DNA of 24,010 nt from Apostichopus parvimensis (taxonomy: Eukaryota > Echinodermata > Holothuroidea > Aspidochirotida > Stichopodidae): assembly GCA_000934455.1 (NCBI GenBank), contig KN892464.1, forward strand, positions 1 through 24,010. Direction: 5' to 3'. The notes beneath the pieces were generated by a model. That model was not told the DNA's origin, made no database searches, and saw nothing but the letters and a program-made list of their open reading frames with translations. Below, in pieces: positions 10,155 to 19,470 of the stretch; positions within the stretch are counted from its first letter, which is position 1, and every line of letters starts with the position of its first letter. The position numbers and the translations under genes were made by a program.

Positions 10155-10406
10155 TCAGCAAGGTTTATGCCTATCTTTTCTACATATAGTCAGTTTTGTA
10201 ATGTTAATTGTAAACATATTCTCTATTGCCACATGTACTGTTGGCTCAAGTTCTTTGATATGTTCACAATGAGTCGGATAGGGATTCCTTTTATGGAAAA
10301 TGCGACAACGTTGTTCATAAGCAAGGCATTTAATTATTGTTAACTCCTCGTTTATGCTTGTATGGACAAAAGGAGGCAGGTTCCTCACACCTCCAGTCCT
10401 GCCCAT
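10155..10406 (-). CDS. 83-codon-type small frame, copy 3, second of two
   Basis: Full-length 83-codon variant. Cys37 is replaced by Phe, which argues against an essential zinc site. It differs from the copy 1 frame by about 11 substitutions in 250 bp, yet remains open. Confidence 0.2.
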   Translation of the reverse strand: MGRTGGVRNLPPFVHTSINEELTIIKCLAYEQRCRIFHKRNPYPTHCEHIKELEPTVHVAIENMFTINITKLTICRKDRHKPC

Positions 10407-10409
10407 AAC

Positions 10410-10460
10410 CTAAAATGTGTGACATTTCGAAGTCGTAAGGGAGACTGGATGGCCTAACAT
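10410..10460 (-). pseudogene. 5' relic of a third Ig-receptor gene
   Basis: On the minus strand an ATG at 10460-10458 opens 16 codons that align without gaps to the first 16 codons of the 402-residue receptors. Val6, Ser7, Lys12, Cys13, His14 and Phe16 are shared. A TAG stop follows at 10412-10410, exactly where copy 3 sequence joins. Everything after the start of the signal peptide is gone, removed by the deletion that fused truncated copy 3 to the older fourth unit. The relic shows the array once held at least one more gene. It cannot make a receptor. Confidence 0.7.
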
Positions 10461-11230
10461 TTTGAAATATAGATTACTTCAGTACGACGATCCGTGATGT
10501 ACTACGTGCTCCAGTGTGGTTAAATGTTCTCAAATTTTGCGAAGGATCACAATCTATGTTATGAAAATTTGCTTTACTTAAGGTTATCTTTCAATATCGC
10601 CTTCTAACTGTACAATTATAGAACCGTTATAATGTGAAGCCTCAGTCTACAAACTGTTGTTTGTGTTCTACGTATGTTTAAAAAAGAAAAAGGTTCGTCT
10701 CTTTCATATAGAAGAAAGCTTAATATTGTTAGTCATTGAGGTATATCAAGCGATTTGCCTATATGCAAACAAAACTGTAAAAATCAAGCAAAAATTTGCA
10801 GACCGAAATACAAGCAAGTGTCCCTACATATCACTATACCTTTCCGTAAACTTACTAGAATGACACACTATAGTATGGTATAACTCATGTTTAATATCAA
10901 AGGCAGTTGGTGTTTGTTTCTTTATTCTGGTATAGTCTTTCCTTTATTGATGTATCGTTTTATCCAATTTAACATTTGTCAAAGATTGGAAATAGTATTT
11001 AGAGTCAGGGTCAGTATTGTAGTAGTGCGGGTACGAATCAATTGTTTCATGTAATCGGTCTTGGACGTAGCCCCGGGTCGGCTTGGACTTGACTCGGACT
11101 TGTCTTGAAACTCAATGAGTCCTGGACTCCGACTTGAGACCGATTCAGGGCGAATACGTCACTATTCACTCTCTGTTGCAGGGTGTCATTTTTTTTATTG
11201 CAATTTGTATGCACTCTAATTTAAGATATT
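10410..11230. repeat. Old, diverged fourth unit (partial)
   Basis: Patches here are collinear with the upstream part of the array unit but far more diverged than copies 1-3. 10411-10460 matches the start of the receptor gene, 10530-10545 (ctcaaattttgcg) matches its upstream region, 10743-10765 (caagcgatttgcctata) matches 4621-4640, and 11055-11210 matches the 120-bp segment of copy 2 and what follows. The right limit is unclear and may lie in the assembly gap. Apart from the gene relic I see no coding potential here. Confidence 0.6.
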
Positions 11231-11288
11231 GTTGCTGTCGACCTAACGGTAGCTAGGTTCTCTAGTATAAACGAAAATGATGGCTAGT

Positions 11289-11591
11289 NNNNNNNNNNNN
11301 NNNNNNNNNNNNNNNNNNNNNNNNNNNNNNNNNNNNNNNNNNNNNNNNNNNNNNNNNNNNNNNNNNNNNNNNNNNNNNNNNNNNNNNNNNNNNNNNNNNN
11401 NNNNNNNNNNNNNNNNNNNNNNNNNNNNNNNNNNNNNNNNNNNNNNNNNNNNNNNNNNNNNNNNNNNNNNNNNNNNNNNNNNNNNNNNNNNNNNNNNNNN
11501 NNNNNNNNNNNNNNNNNNNNNNNNNNNNNNNNNNNNNNNNNNNNNNNNNNNNNNNNNNNNNNNNNNNNNNNNNNNNNNNNNNNNNNNNNNN
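11289..11591. other. Assembly gap (N)
   Basis: 303 undetermined bases. The gap lies at the right end of the degenerate fourth unit, so the distal border of the array is not resolved. Open frames reported across it are meaningless. Confidence 1.
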
Positions 11592-13034
11592 ACATTTTAT
11601 TGTGCAATTCAATGCTCATCAACGCCTATAAATAATATTTATTTTGAGAGATGTTTGAACAACTTGAGTAGCAGCTTTATTTGAAGCACGCTGTACATTG
11701 TAGATGCAACTCTGATGAAGTCGAGCCACGTATATCATAAACTAAATATATACAGGCGGAATTTACTGGGAATATATTTATTGTGATTGTCTACTTTAGA
11801 GTCGACGCTCATACATGAAATATGTAAATGAAATAAACTGAATACCCAGTCGCTTATACCAAGTTTATACTGTTAAACTATACTTTGAGGGACCTTTGAA
11901 GTCCGTTTCTCATTGGAAAACTGTCGCTTAGGCTTGCTTCTGGACGAAAAACTTATGGTATAGTTCAAAAAAATTCTATTCTAAAAAAATGGAAATTTAA
12001 CCTGCGCCCCTTCAAAATGATTCAGGCTTCAACATTTTTGATGTCATCTATCCACAACGCCAGTATACATAATTCATACAACTTGACTTATCTTGACTAT
12101 TGTATAGGGATGATTGAAGCAAATAGCCTAACTTATACTTACCAAAACTCATTTCTCCATTGACTTACACACTAAATTCACCACTTGTGGCCAGAGCACT
12201 TAAATAGGTAGACGATTTCAACTTAACCGTTATACGCATCATATGGTGTGAGCTATATAACGGCAAATGATAATCTCAAATAGGAGATATGATATAGGTA
12301 TAGGCCGAAGATTTACCGATATCAGATGTATTCTTTTGTTTGTTAATTATTACTTAGTTCAGATAATCGTATTGAAAATCTATTAATGTACTCAGAAACT
12401 ATCAATTTGATCCTTCCCGACAATTCGGACGATGATGAAACTATCCGAAGTCCTAAATGGACGAGCTTTATACGCATGATTTTATCAATAAGTCAAACCA
12501 TGACCCGATGGAAAGTCATTCCTGGAGGTGCTACAAAACCAACCAAGCATGGAAACGTCTGTAACGAGACTATGATGGTTTAGGTCAAGTGCCAACTCTC
12601 ATCAACTCGGCGTCCTATAGAGTTTTCCAATTTAGATAATCTACAGAGTTGTTAAAGACGAAAGTGTTTACTGAGTACAGAAGTACTTTATGCTTCAATA
12701 AGAACGTATCACTCGAATTTAAAATATTCTCGCGTGTTTAAACATCCGTATCAACTATAGTCGTTAGGTACGTGTGGAACGATGTCCAAACCTTGTTAGC
12801 TATTGAAGATTATCTTTTTATTTCCCGTGTCCCCTTTGCAGTTCTATATCGTTTGGGTGAGCCCCTGGTAACTATGATTAACAACAAAGTCACTAATTTG
12901 TCCTATGCTAGTTTAACTAGCTAATTTTCGTATCTCTTCGAAAAGCTGCTAAATTCAAAAACCCACCATTCATATCCATTATGAATGAATTCATTAATGT
13001 TAGCATGGGCGTAGGGATGGATGCGGTGAACAGA

Positions 13035-13047
13035 GGGGGGGGGGGGG
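13035..13047. repeat. G homopolymer (13)
   Basis: Thirteen consecutive G, next to the degenerate 22-bp repeat. Length is prone to sequencing error. Confidence 0.95.
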
Positions 13048-13090
13048 AATCCGGTGGCAGATTTCAATTTAATAGTCATAATGTTTCGCG

Positions 13091-13280
13091 GAATAAGTTG
13101 ACATTTTGAGATAAAGTAGCCGATATTCTGGGATAAAACGTCAATATTCCGATATGAAATAGTCGAATCCCAATTTACATTTTGAAGGTAAACAAAATGT
13201 TCAAGAAACCAAATGTTCAAGGGAAACATAATATGCAAATTTTGAGATGAAATAGCCGTAATTTTGAGATGAAATGTTTC
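13091..13280. repeat. Degenerate ~22-bp tandem repeat
   Basis: Repeated variants of attttgagataaaatagccg, for example at 13101, 13123, 13145 and again at 13239 and 13261, with an interrupted middle part. Old, decayed satellite-like sequence. Confidence 0.75.
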
Positions 13281-13378
13281 TATTTTTCCATCTGGGCCTC
13301 ATGAGTATCTACAAAAGTAGAATTCTTCTGGGGAAGACCCCTTACCTGGCTAAAATAGTTTTCCACCCCTCCCCAACT

Positions 13379-13390
13379 CCCCCCCCCCCC
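13379..13390. repeat. C homopolymer (12)
   Basis: Twelve consecutive C after the C-rich cacccctccccaactc. Confidence 0.95.
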
Positions 13391-14782
13391 GCATCATCTT
13401 GTGTTAGCTCCTTAGCCTCTCTACTGATTATAAGGTATAAACAAGATTTAATTAAAACAGATTTAAGGGTTCCCGTCTACAGTGTTACTGCTAGCTACAT
13501 TATGTTGACGTTGATTCTAACATGATCTAAGCCATATAGGCCTACTTTTAACTGTTTCTGAAGGGATTTTGGGTAAATGGAATGATGGAAGCATTTACGT
13601 ATAACACAGTGTGGTCTTCTTGTATACCAATATTCCCTTCTCGTATATGCTAAATTCCACATTGTGTCTGTAGCAATGCAATAGCGAGGCATACACAAGG
13701 ATACTAAAATTGTGTAAACAAAATGGCGACGGTAAATTGATAATAACAATAGCGTTAACTACTATACTATTGTATAGGTGAAACTGAACTTTCCTATACA
13801 TAGCCTATCATATAGGCTACCCATGCACTCGACAGTACAGCAATGAAAACAACCAATTGCCCAATCCTGGTTCTTTCTTTTCTACATTGTTCCTTCTCTC
13901 TAGTTGTAGCTTTTTTTTATTTATTCTTATTTTGTTTACTCAAGTCTGTACACTTTTCGTTCTGCCAAAATAAACTACCGTTAACAATGGCTTCTGACTC
14001 AATTCTTTCACCAAGCTGTTATGCGGTTTCCCTTTATGCTTTAGTTTGCTACTGAATATAAAATAAGGTGCAACGGACCGTTATAGCTACATTGAAAATC
14101 ACAGACCGTTTAAGACAGGTTTTGTATGGTATTATCGCGTATTATGCACTTTTGCAATCTAGGGTGTCTTCACGTGTAAACTCGCCGCATGCAAATTATG
14201 TGGGAAAACATTCTTTCCTTGCACGTATACGCTTATACGCACTGAATACTGTGTATATAATACAATGACTATAGTTTCGCGATTTTTGTTTTGTTGATCT
14301 GCATTGTGTTTCATTTTCGTCAACGTTGCCAAGTTTGTAGTCAACAGGCAAGGAACCAGTCCGATAGAACGAGAAAACTTTGAAGTAGTGCATCATATCT
14401 GTTTCTCTATTATAAACATTTCTCTCGACATTCCACAGGAATTCAATGTTATTCAAAGTAATACATTCCTATTTTCGTTTGGATGTGTCAACGCAGATAT
14501 ACTCGTTTATTGTGGGACTTCTTAGGACCAGCGCAATTGTTAGATGATTACGGAACTGCTTCTGGTATCGAAACAGGAATTTGACGTCGACATTTCAAAG
14601 TATTGAATAATATCATTTCCAGCTTATTAACCAGATTAAAATCGCAAGCAAGGGACACTTTTGATTTCTATTTTCTCTGGCCAATTTGATTCTGTATGGA
14701 CCAGGGGTAAGAAGGAGAATTTAATAACGATCAAACGTATTACCACGAAGACCAAAAAAGTAAATAATAAAAAGAAAGTAAT

Positions 14783-15628
14783 ATGGACGCAATGGCTTCT
14801 CATTCCAATACAGATATCACAACCGAACAGTCAACAATTTTGCCCGAGACTCAGCCTTCCATTGCATTGATTATAGTCCTCAGTGTGGTAGGTGCTTTCC
14901 TGCTACTACTGTTATCAGTAGGCATTATCGTATGTATCTATCTCAGGACTAAGAAAAGTAAATCAAAGCGAAAAGGAGAATTTTTAAAGAACCGCGTCGA
15001 GACTGTTTTCAACGAAAGTCTCAAGGAAAAGGGTAACGCGATGTTACGAGAAGATTACGAAAGATATGCTTTATCTGACGTCTCTCCTTTAGACGATAAA
15101 CCAGAATCGCCAACTCGACAGCAATCAGAGACAGCCGCTTACGATGACGTACCCTATTCTCCTGATGATGTTGCCAATCGATCCAAAGAAACGACTGACG
15201 AGAACCTAACTCGTGACGCCAAAGATAAGCGTCGAGACTTTTCTGAATCGAGATCAAATGGATTAGACAGTGGAATATCATCGATAGCTTCGTATGGGAA
15301 GGCACCAAATTCAACTTCTCCTGCTGGTAATGAGTCGTCCTATAAACTGCTAAGAAAACAATCGTCTAGTGTAGATATGGGTATCACTGAGGGTAATATG
15401 GATATATCCACTGGTAGGGAATCAGGTAGACAGATCTCCGGCAGCAGGGAAGACGGTCTCTTAGAGATTCCGGTAGATAGTGGCGATTCAGTCTTTTTGA
15501 CTATTGATGAGGCGAAGATTGACTCCGGGGAAGGAGATGAATCCGAAAATATTCCGGTTGGCAGATCCAATTACGCCCGGAGTAACTCTTCATTTGATAC
15601 TGGCGAAGAGGGAGTAACTCGTTTATAG
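14783..15628 (+). CDS. Single-pass membrane protein with long acidic, Ser/Tyr-rich tail
   Basis: Frame of 281 codons, ATG to TAG, with an in-frame stop five codons upstream. Residues 1-26 are Ser/Thr/Gln-rich (stalk-like). A strong transmembrane helix lies at 27-54, followed by the basic stretch RTKKSKSKRK (55-64), which places the N-terminus outside. The cytoplasmic tail (55-281) has Tyr at 92, 95, 120, 125, 171, 187 and 264, and DSGISS at 162-167, the consensus DSGxxS of a beta-TrCP degron. Further DSG sequences lie at 232-234 and 247-249. There is no signal peptide, so read as it stands it would be a type III protein. Alternatively a good splice acceptor inside the frame (14812-14813) makes this the last exon of a larger receptor. 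AATAAA at 16033-16038 could serve polyadenylation. It resembles signalling tails of surface receptors; no family was recognised. Confidence 0.75.
   Translation: MDAMASHSNTDITTEQSTILPETQPSIALIIVLSVVGAFLLLLLSVGIIVCIYLRTKKSKSKRKGEFLKNRVETVFNESLKEKGNAMLREDYERYALSDVSPLDDKPESPTRQQSETAAYDDVPYSPDDVANRSKETTDENLTRDAKDKRRDFSESRSNGLDSGISSIASYGKAPNSTSPAGNESSYKLLRKQSSSVDMGITEGNMDISTGRESGRQISGSREDGLLEIPVDSGDSVFLTIDEAKIDSGEGDESENIPVGRSNYARSNSSFDTGEEGVTRL
14794..14813 (+). promoter_or_regulatory. Candidate splice acceptor inside the 281-codon frame
   Basis: The stretch ggcttctcattccaatacag is pyrimidine-rich and ends in CAG. An exon starting at 14814 would enter the frame after the first base of a codon (phase 1), the phase usual for exons of Ig and other extracellular domains. 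If used, residues 1-10 of the 281-codon frame are intron. No matching upstream exon was found in the window. Confidence 0.35.
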
Positions 15629-15992
15629 TTTTCTGTCTGCTATGACACTTACAACATGATACCACTAATGTATAGGCCTATCTGTAGCCTAACACGAAAC
15701 GTTCCGTGACGGGAAATGCTAGCTAAACTATACGTGCACGTTTGTCAGATGTAAGCCGCAAGGATTTGGGCTGACTAACGTTATATTACATGTTAAACTC
15801 GGCTTTTGAGTTGCATTGCATGTAACTCAGTCTAAGTAGCAAATCTTTATGGTTATGAGCATTTGACTATATATGTATTGTTCGTCAGTTTCGCATTGTG
15901 TCATATCTGTACCCCAGAGGCAAGAGAACAGGGGCGCAATCCCCACCACCAGAAAAAATATCCGGGGCTCACCACCTTCCCCTCCCCTCACT

Positions 15993-16003
15993 GGGGGGGG
16001 GGG
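15993..16003. repeat. G homopolymer (11)
   Basis: Eleven consecutive G preceded by C-rich cttcccctcccctcact; the two could pair as a hairpin. Confidence 0.95.
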
Positions 16004-16151
16004 ATTATTAAAAAACATCCAAGTGTAGAGTAAATAAACATATAAAATGTATATGGGGTACAACCAAAAAAGTCGAAAGTTATTTAATATCGTTTCACAG
16101 GTTGTATACTCTATTTTGCATCTCGAAAAGGAGAGGGTACACATCCTAGCT

Positions 16152-16164
16152 CCCCCCCCCCCCC
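16152..16164. repeat. C homopolymer (13)
   Basis: Thirteen consecutive C, 148 bp after the G tract at 15993; the two are complementary. Confidence 0.95.
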
Positions 16165-16807
16165 ATTTCCGTGAAAACAGACCACTGGATTTTACCGAAA
16201 TCCAATATGTATGTATCTGCTACCCTTCAAAGGGCGGCTCGTGAAACGCCACTTGACGTTTCACCGTTATATGTATCCTGGGGTTGAGAATGGAGCAAGT
16301 TGTTTGGTTTTCTTGCCCGGGCTAGCTCTATCACGGGTGACTTTTCTTTAAGGAAAAATACTGGTCTTAAGACTTTGGCGAGATATTATTTAACCAGCAG
16401 GAATTGCTAGTGTACCACAAAATAAATTACTTGAGTGTGTTCTAAATTGTTCTGGCGTTTCGCGCAAGCGATATGCGGTACCCATGGCAACACACATGCA
16501 TTACCAATCATAATCATTTTCATCATGTATAATACATAGCATGATCAGTATTACGCTCCATTATCCTTATACATTTGTATTTATACATATACATAATCAT
16601 AGTCCATTAAATATAATATATTTGTTCTAACTACTTTTTAAAATGTTAATATAAAGTAGTCTAGCTATATGTGTTAGTTAATAATATTAATAATACTAAT
16701 GATACTTTACAATTAACGTTCCATTTGAAATCCAATGTAATATTGTGTCATTTGGCTTCTATTATCAAATCTAAGCAATCAATGATAATTGACAATGTAG
16801 TATGCTT

Positions 16808-16824
16808 CCCCCCCCCCCCCCCCC
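16808..16824. repeat. C homopolymer (17)
   Basis: Seventeen consecutive C, followed by gcccctccccc. The longest such tract in the window. Confidence 0.95.
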
Positions 16825-17837
16825 GCCCCTCCCCCATCACCTTCCTATACTCACACCTCCATCCGAAGCAAACTTCAAATGAAATTGGCGTTATTTCCGC
16901 CGTTTTATTGTATATGGAATACTAAAGTCAAGAGTGCAACATGCATATAGGTGACGGTGCAATAAACTGGAAAAGTCGCAAACAATATATTAATCTCTGC
17001 ATGAATTTTAAATTGTTAATTACAATAAAACAGATATATGTTTGTACATTATTTTGTGCTGCTTTTGTGTGCTTGTTTGTCATGCTAGATTAAGTAGTCC
17101 AGTCGCTTTGATTGATGAGATATGCTTCAAGGATCATTTCTCAAAATTTAAATGTATATTGATGCCTGGTATTCAACCTTGCAATGTTTCTTATTTAGTG
17201 ACCCCACCTTGATCCCCCGTTGATCAACTTGGTGACCCTCCCGGCGGGCCGGATGTTGTAGCCTGGTAAAAGTTTCTATTGGGAGTATAGGCATTCGCCT
17301 CCCTTTTGAGATTTTTATATATTTTTTATATGATTATATGCTAGGGTGCTTATAGGGTGTTACGAAGCATGCATCGTAATGCATTATGTCTCTGAAAAAC
17401 AAACGCCCCAACTGCCCAACAAGAAAAGTTAGATGATGTAAGTTTCATCAGTAATAAAGGTCCATACTTGCAAATATTCGGTGCGCGGTTTTATTATATA
17501 TACATAATTGACACTACACGTGTAAAGGGCTGGTAAACAAAGACTGCTGAAATATATAGGCATTGTACATTGTACTATAAATATATATATATTAACATAT
17601 CGTACTCGGTTGTTCAGCTCCCGCTGATAAATGTTGTAACATTCTTTCTTAGTTTGGTTTTCTTTCTGTACCATTGTTTACCTGTCACTACTAGGTACCC
17701 AAAAATAGAGATCATTTTAACGAGATGTGAGGGGGGCGGGGTGGGTCGGTCGGTCGGTAAATAAGGCTTGCATTCCTGAGAGATGACAACCGTGCATAAG
17801 GTGGCGTTTGTCACATATTAGTCACTCTCCCGTGTGT

Positions 17838-18240
17838 AATATTATACAAATAATGAATGGTTATGAGTGCAACTAGTGCAAATATTTCATGAGTTGAAAG
17901 ATGGAATGTTCCATTCAACGAGGCGCAGCAGTTGAATGGAACAAATTACATCTTTCAACGAATGAAATATTTGCACTATTGCACGAATGGAAACCATTCA
18001 TGATTTGTTTTATACAACACCTTCAAATTTGGATATAATTGGATGTAAAATGCACTCATGCAACAGATTGTTTTGAACAGACAGGTTTCTCTGCTCTCTT
18101 ACCATTGAAAAAAGTGCTATCAAAAAAGTATAACCCATGGTTCTATTTCATAGAGTGCAATAGAGCGGATTTTGCATGCAATCGACGAGCAATTGACCAA
18201 TCAAATGGCCGGAATATAATTAGGTGTTGTATAAAAATAA
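17838..18240. mobile_element. Foldback / MITE-like composite element
   Basis: Two inverted repeats share a centre. Arms of about 75 bp at 17842-17919 and 17931-18014 pair imperfectly around an 11-base spacer (gaggcgcagca). A perfect 15-bp inverted repeat, TTTTATACAACACCT at 18008-18022 and its complement at 18222-18236, flanks the right half. No transposase frame is present, so it would be non-autonomous. Target duplications could not be identified, so superfamily and exact ends are uncertain. Confidence 0.6.
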
Positions 18241-19001
18241 ATATAAAACAAAACTATGTTTACCGTTAGTAAGCTCATATACACAAACTTGTTCGGGAAT
18301 ATATACAAAGTACTTCCGTAGAAAGAACTTTAAACTTGAAACAACTAAGCGGAAACGAAACGGGAAGGACATTTCATCTTTATTGGCTAATATGGAATAC
18401 ATTATGCTAAAGGCTTGTTTTATCAGCAGCGTGTTGGTATAGCACGAATGTATAAGGGATACTGTGTGTGAGTGTCAGACTGCAAAAATCCGTCACGTTT
18501 TAAGTAAATATAATTACCAGAGATTTTATAGAGCACCGAAGCCGTTAGATTGATGACTCCTATACTTCATACACACAATTCGTGTAGCCAGTACACGCGC
18601 GCGTCTGCACGGTTACGGGTCAAACAATATGATATCTTACCGGCGCAGTCGTAAACACTTAATGATGATATATACGCACACATATTTCGTTTGGCTTTAA
18701 ATTATTAAATAATTATTATTAATTGCTTTGACGCGGTATTTTCTACAGTGATGGCGACCGAAACTTCTTTCCTATATAGTACAGAAAAGGAACCGTAAGA
18801 GTAGGATAAAACACAAGAACTCGGCGGGCACAATTAGGATGTTAATTTGGATTTAATGGCAGGAAACTAGTGTTCCTAACAAGATACAGGGAGGAATGTC
18901 CAAATTTTAGTCGCAGGTACGATGATGTACCTTTTTCTGTGGTGCATAAACATATCCCTACTACTAGTACGGCAAAGTATTACAGTAATACTTCACTTTC
19001 A

Positions 19002-19036
19002 GTAACAAGTCAAGTATCTGTAACAAGTCAAGTATC
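19002..19036. repeat. 17-bp direct repeat
   Basis: gtaacaagtcaagtatc occurs twice, at 19002-19018 and 19020-19036. Confidence 0.9.
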
Positions 19037-19391
19037 ATATCCCATATGATAACATATGTAGTGCATCAAGGCGCTATCTGCAGAATAGTATGACTGGGCG
19101 TCGCGCATTACATTGATGTATACCCAGAGATATGATATGCGCGTTCGGCGCTGTACACAATCTCTTTGTATATACCCAAAAATATGTTTCAGTTCCGATA
19201 CGTACGCAATGGCTGCAATACAAAATATGCGTATATATCTGATACTGCGCGCGCACTCCGCGGGTACGGATGACAGGTACAGTACGCGTTACATGAAACT
19301 GACATGTCAATTCGAATGCCACTTGTAAATATAAGCACTACTGAAGTAGCTAGGATACTCATCGTCGTGGTAGGCTACCGAAAATGGCACC

Positions 19392-19470
19392 ATGTACTGT
19401 AACATAAAACAACTCGTGATACCTTTACTGTGTACGGCACATATGACCTCTGTATGGAGCCTATCCTATG
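19392..19470 (+). CDS. Exon 1 of the spliced gene: signal peptide
   Basis: Twenty-six codons plus one base, starting at an ATG with A at -3 (gcaccATG) and ending TATG|GTAAGTTG, a near-consensus donor. The product has a short basic n-region, a hydrophobic core and Ser/Tyr at the end. A phase-1 intron right after a signal peptide is typical of extracellular proteins. A TATA-like aaatataagc lies at about 19325-19334. Confidence 0.65.

Larger units (their letters stand above)
8936..10409. repeat. Tandem array unit, copy 3 (truncated)
   Basis: Third direct copy, matching the first ~1.7 kb of copy 1. It has an internal deletion near 9285: the text jumps from the equivalent of about position 340 in copy 1 to about position 800. 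It also has an internal tandem duplication of about 270 bp. It stops at 10409, equivalent to 1710 in copy 1, so the receptor coding region and its 3' flank are missing. The sequence then joins a more diverged copy at the equivalent of about 4316 in copy 1, implying a deletion of roughly 2.6 kb. Confidence 0.9.
9861..10409. repeat. About 270-bp tandem duplication in copy 3
   Basis: 9861-10130 and 10131-10409 are direct repeats containing the small 83-codon-type frame. They differ by a 6-bp indel and scattered substitutions, so the event is older than the 141-bp duplication in copy 1. Confidence 0.88.
11592..14782. other. Non-coding stretch, no gene supported
   Basis: AT-rich sequence with short frames only (longest about 84 codons, T-rich or spanning homopolymers). 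A 65-codon frame at 12386-12583 and a hydrophobic 70-codon frame at 13843-14055 have no supporting splice signals or motifs. Holds a degenerate 22-bp repeat and two C/G tracts. It should contain the promoter, or missing upstream exons, of the 281-codon gene. Confidence 0.6.
15629..19391. other. Intergenic stretch between the 281-codon gene and the spliced gene
   Basis: No coding exon that I can support. Contains possible 3' UTR sequence of the preceding gene (AATAAA at 16033 and 16421), three C/G tracts, a small inverted repeat GTGAAACG/CGTTTCAC at 16241-16264, the foldback element at 17838-18240, and a GGTC tetranucleotide run near 17743-17756. The promoter of the spliced gene should lie near its right end. 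Confidence 0.6.

Noticed and set aside
11262-11684. Open frames across the gap
   Set aside because: They consist almost entirely of undetermined bases.
13843-14055. Hydrophobic 70-codon frame as a signal-peptide exon of the 281-codon gene
   Set aside because: Hydrophobicity comes from T-rich sequence, and no phase-1 donor is present at a sensible place.
15021-15570. Minus-strand frames under the 281-codon gene
   Set aside because: Shadows of the plus-strand frame; no motifs of their own.
18039-18269. 76-codon frame
   Set aside because: Falls inside the foldback element and ends at its terminal repeat; chance frame.
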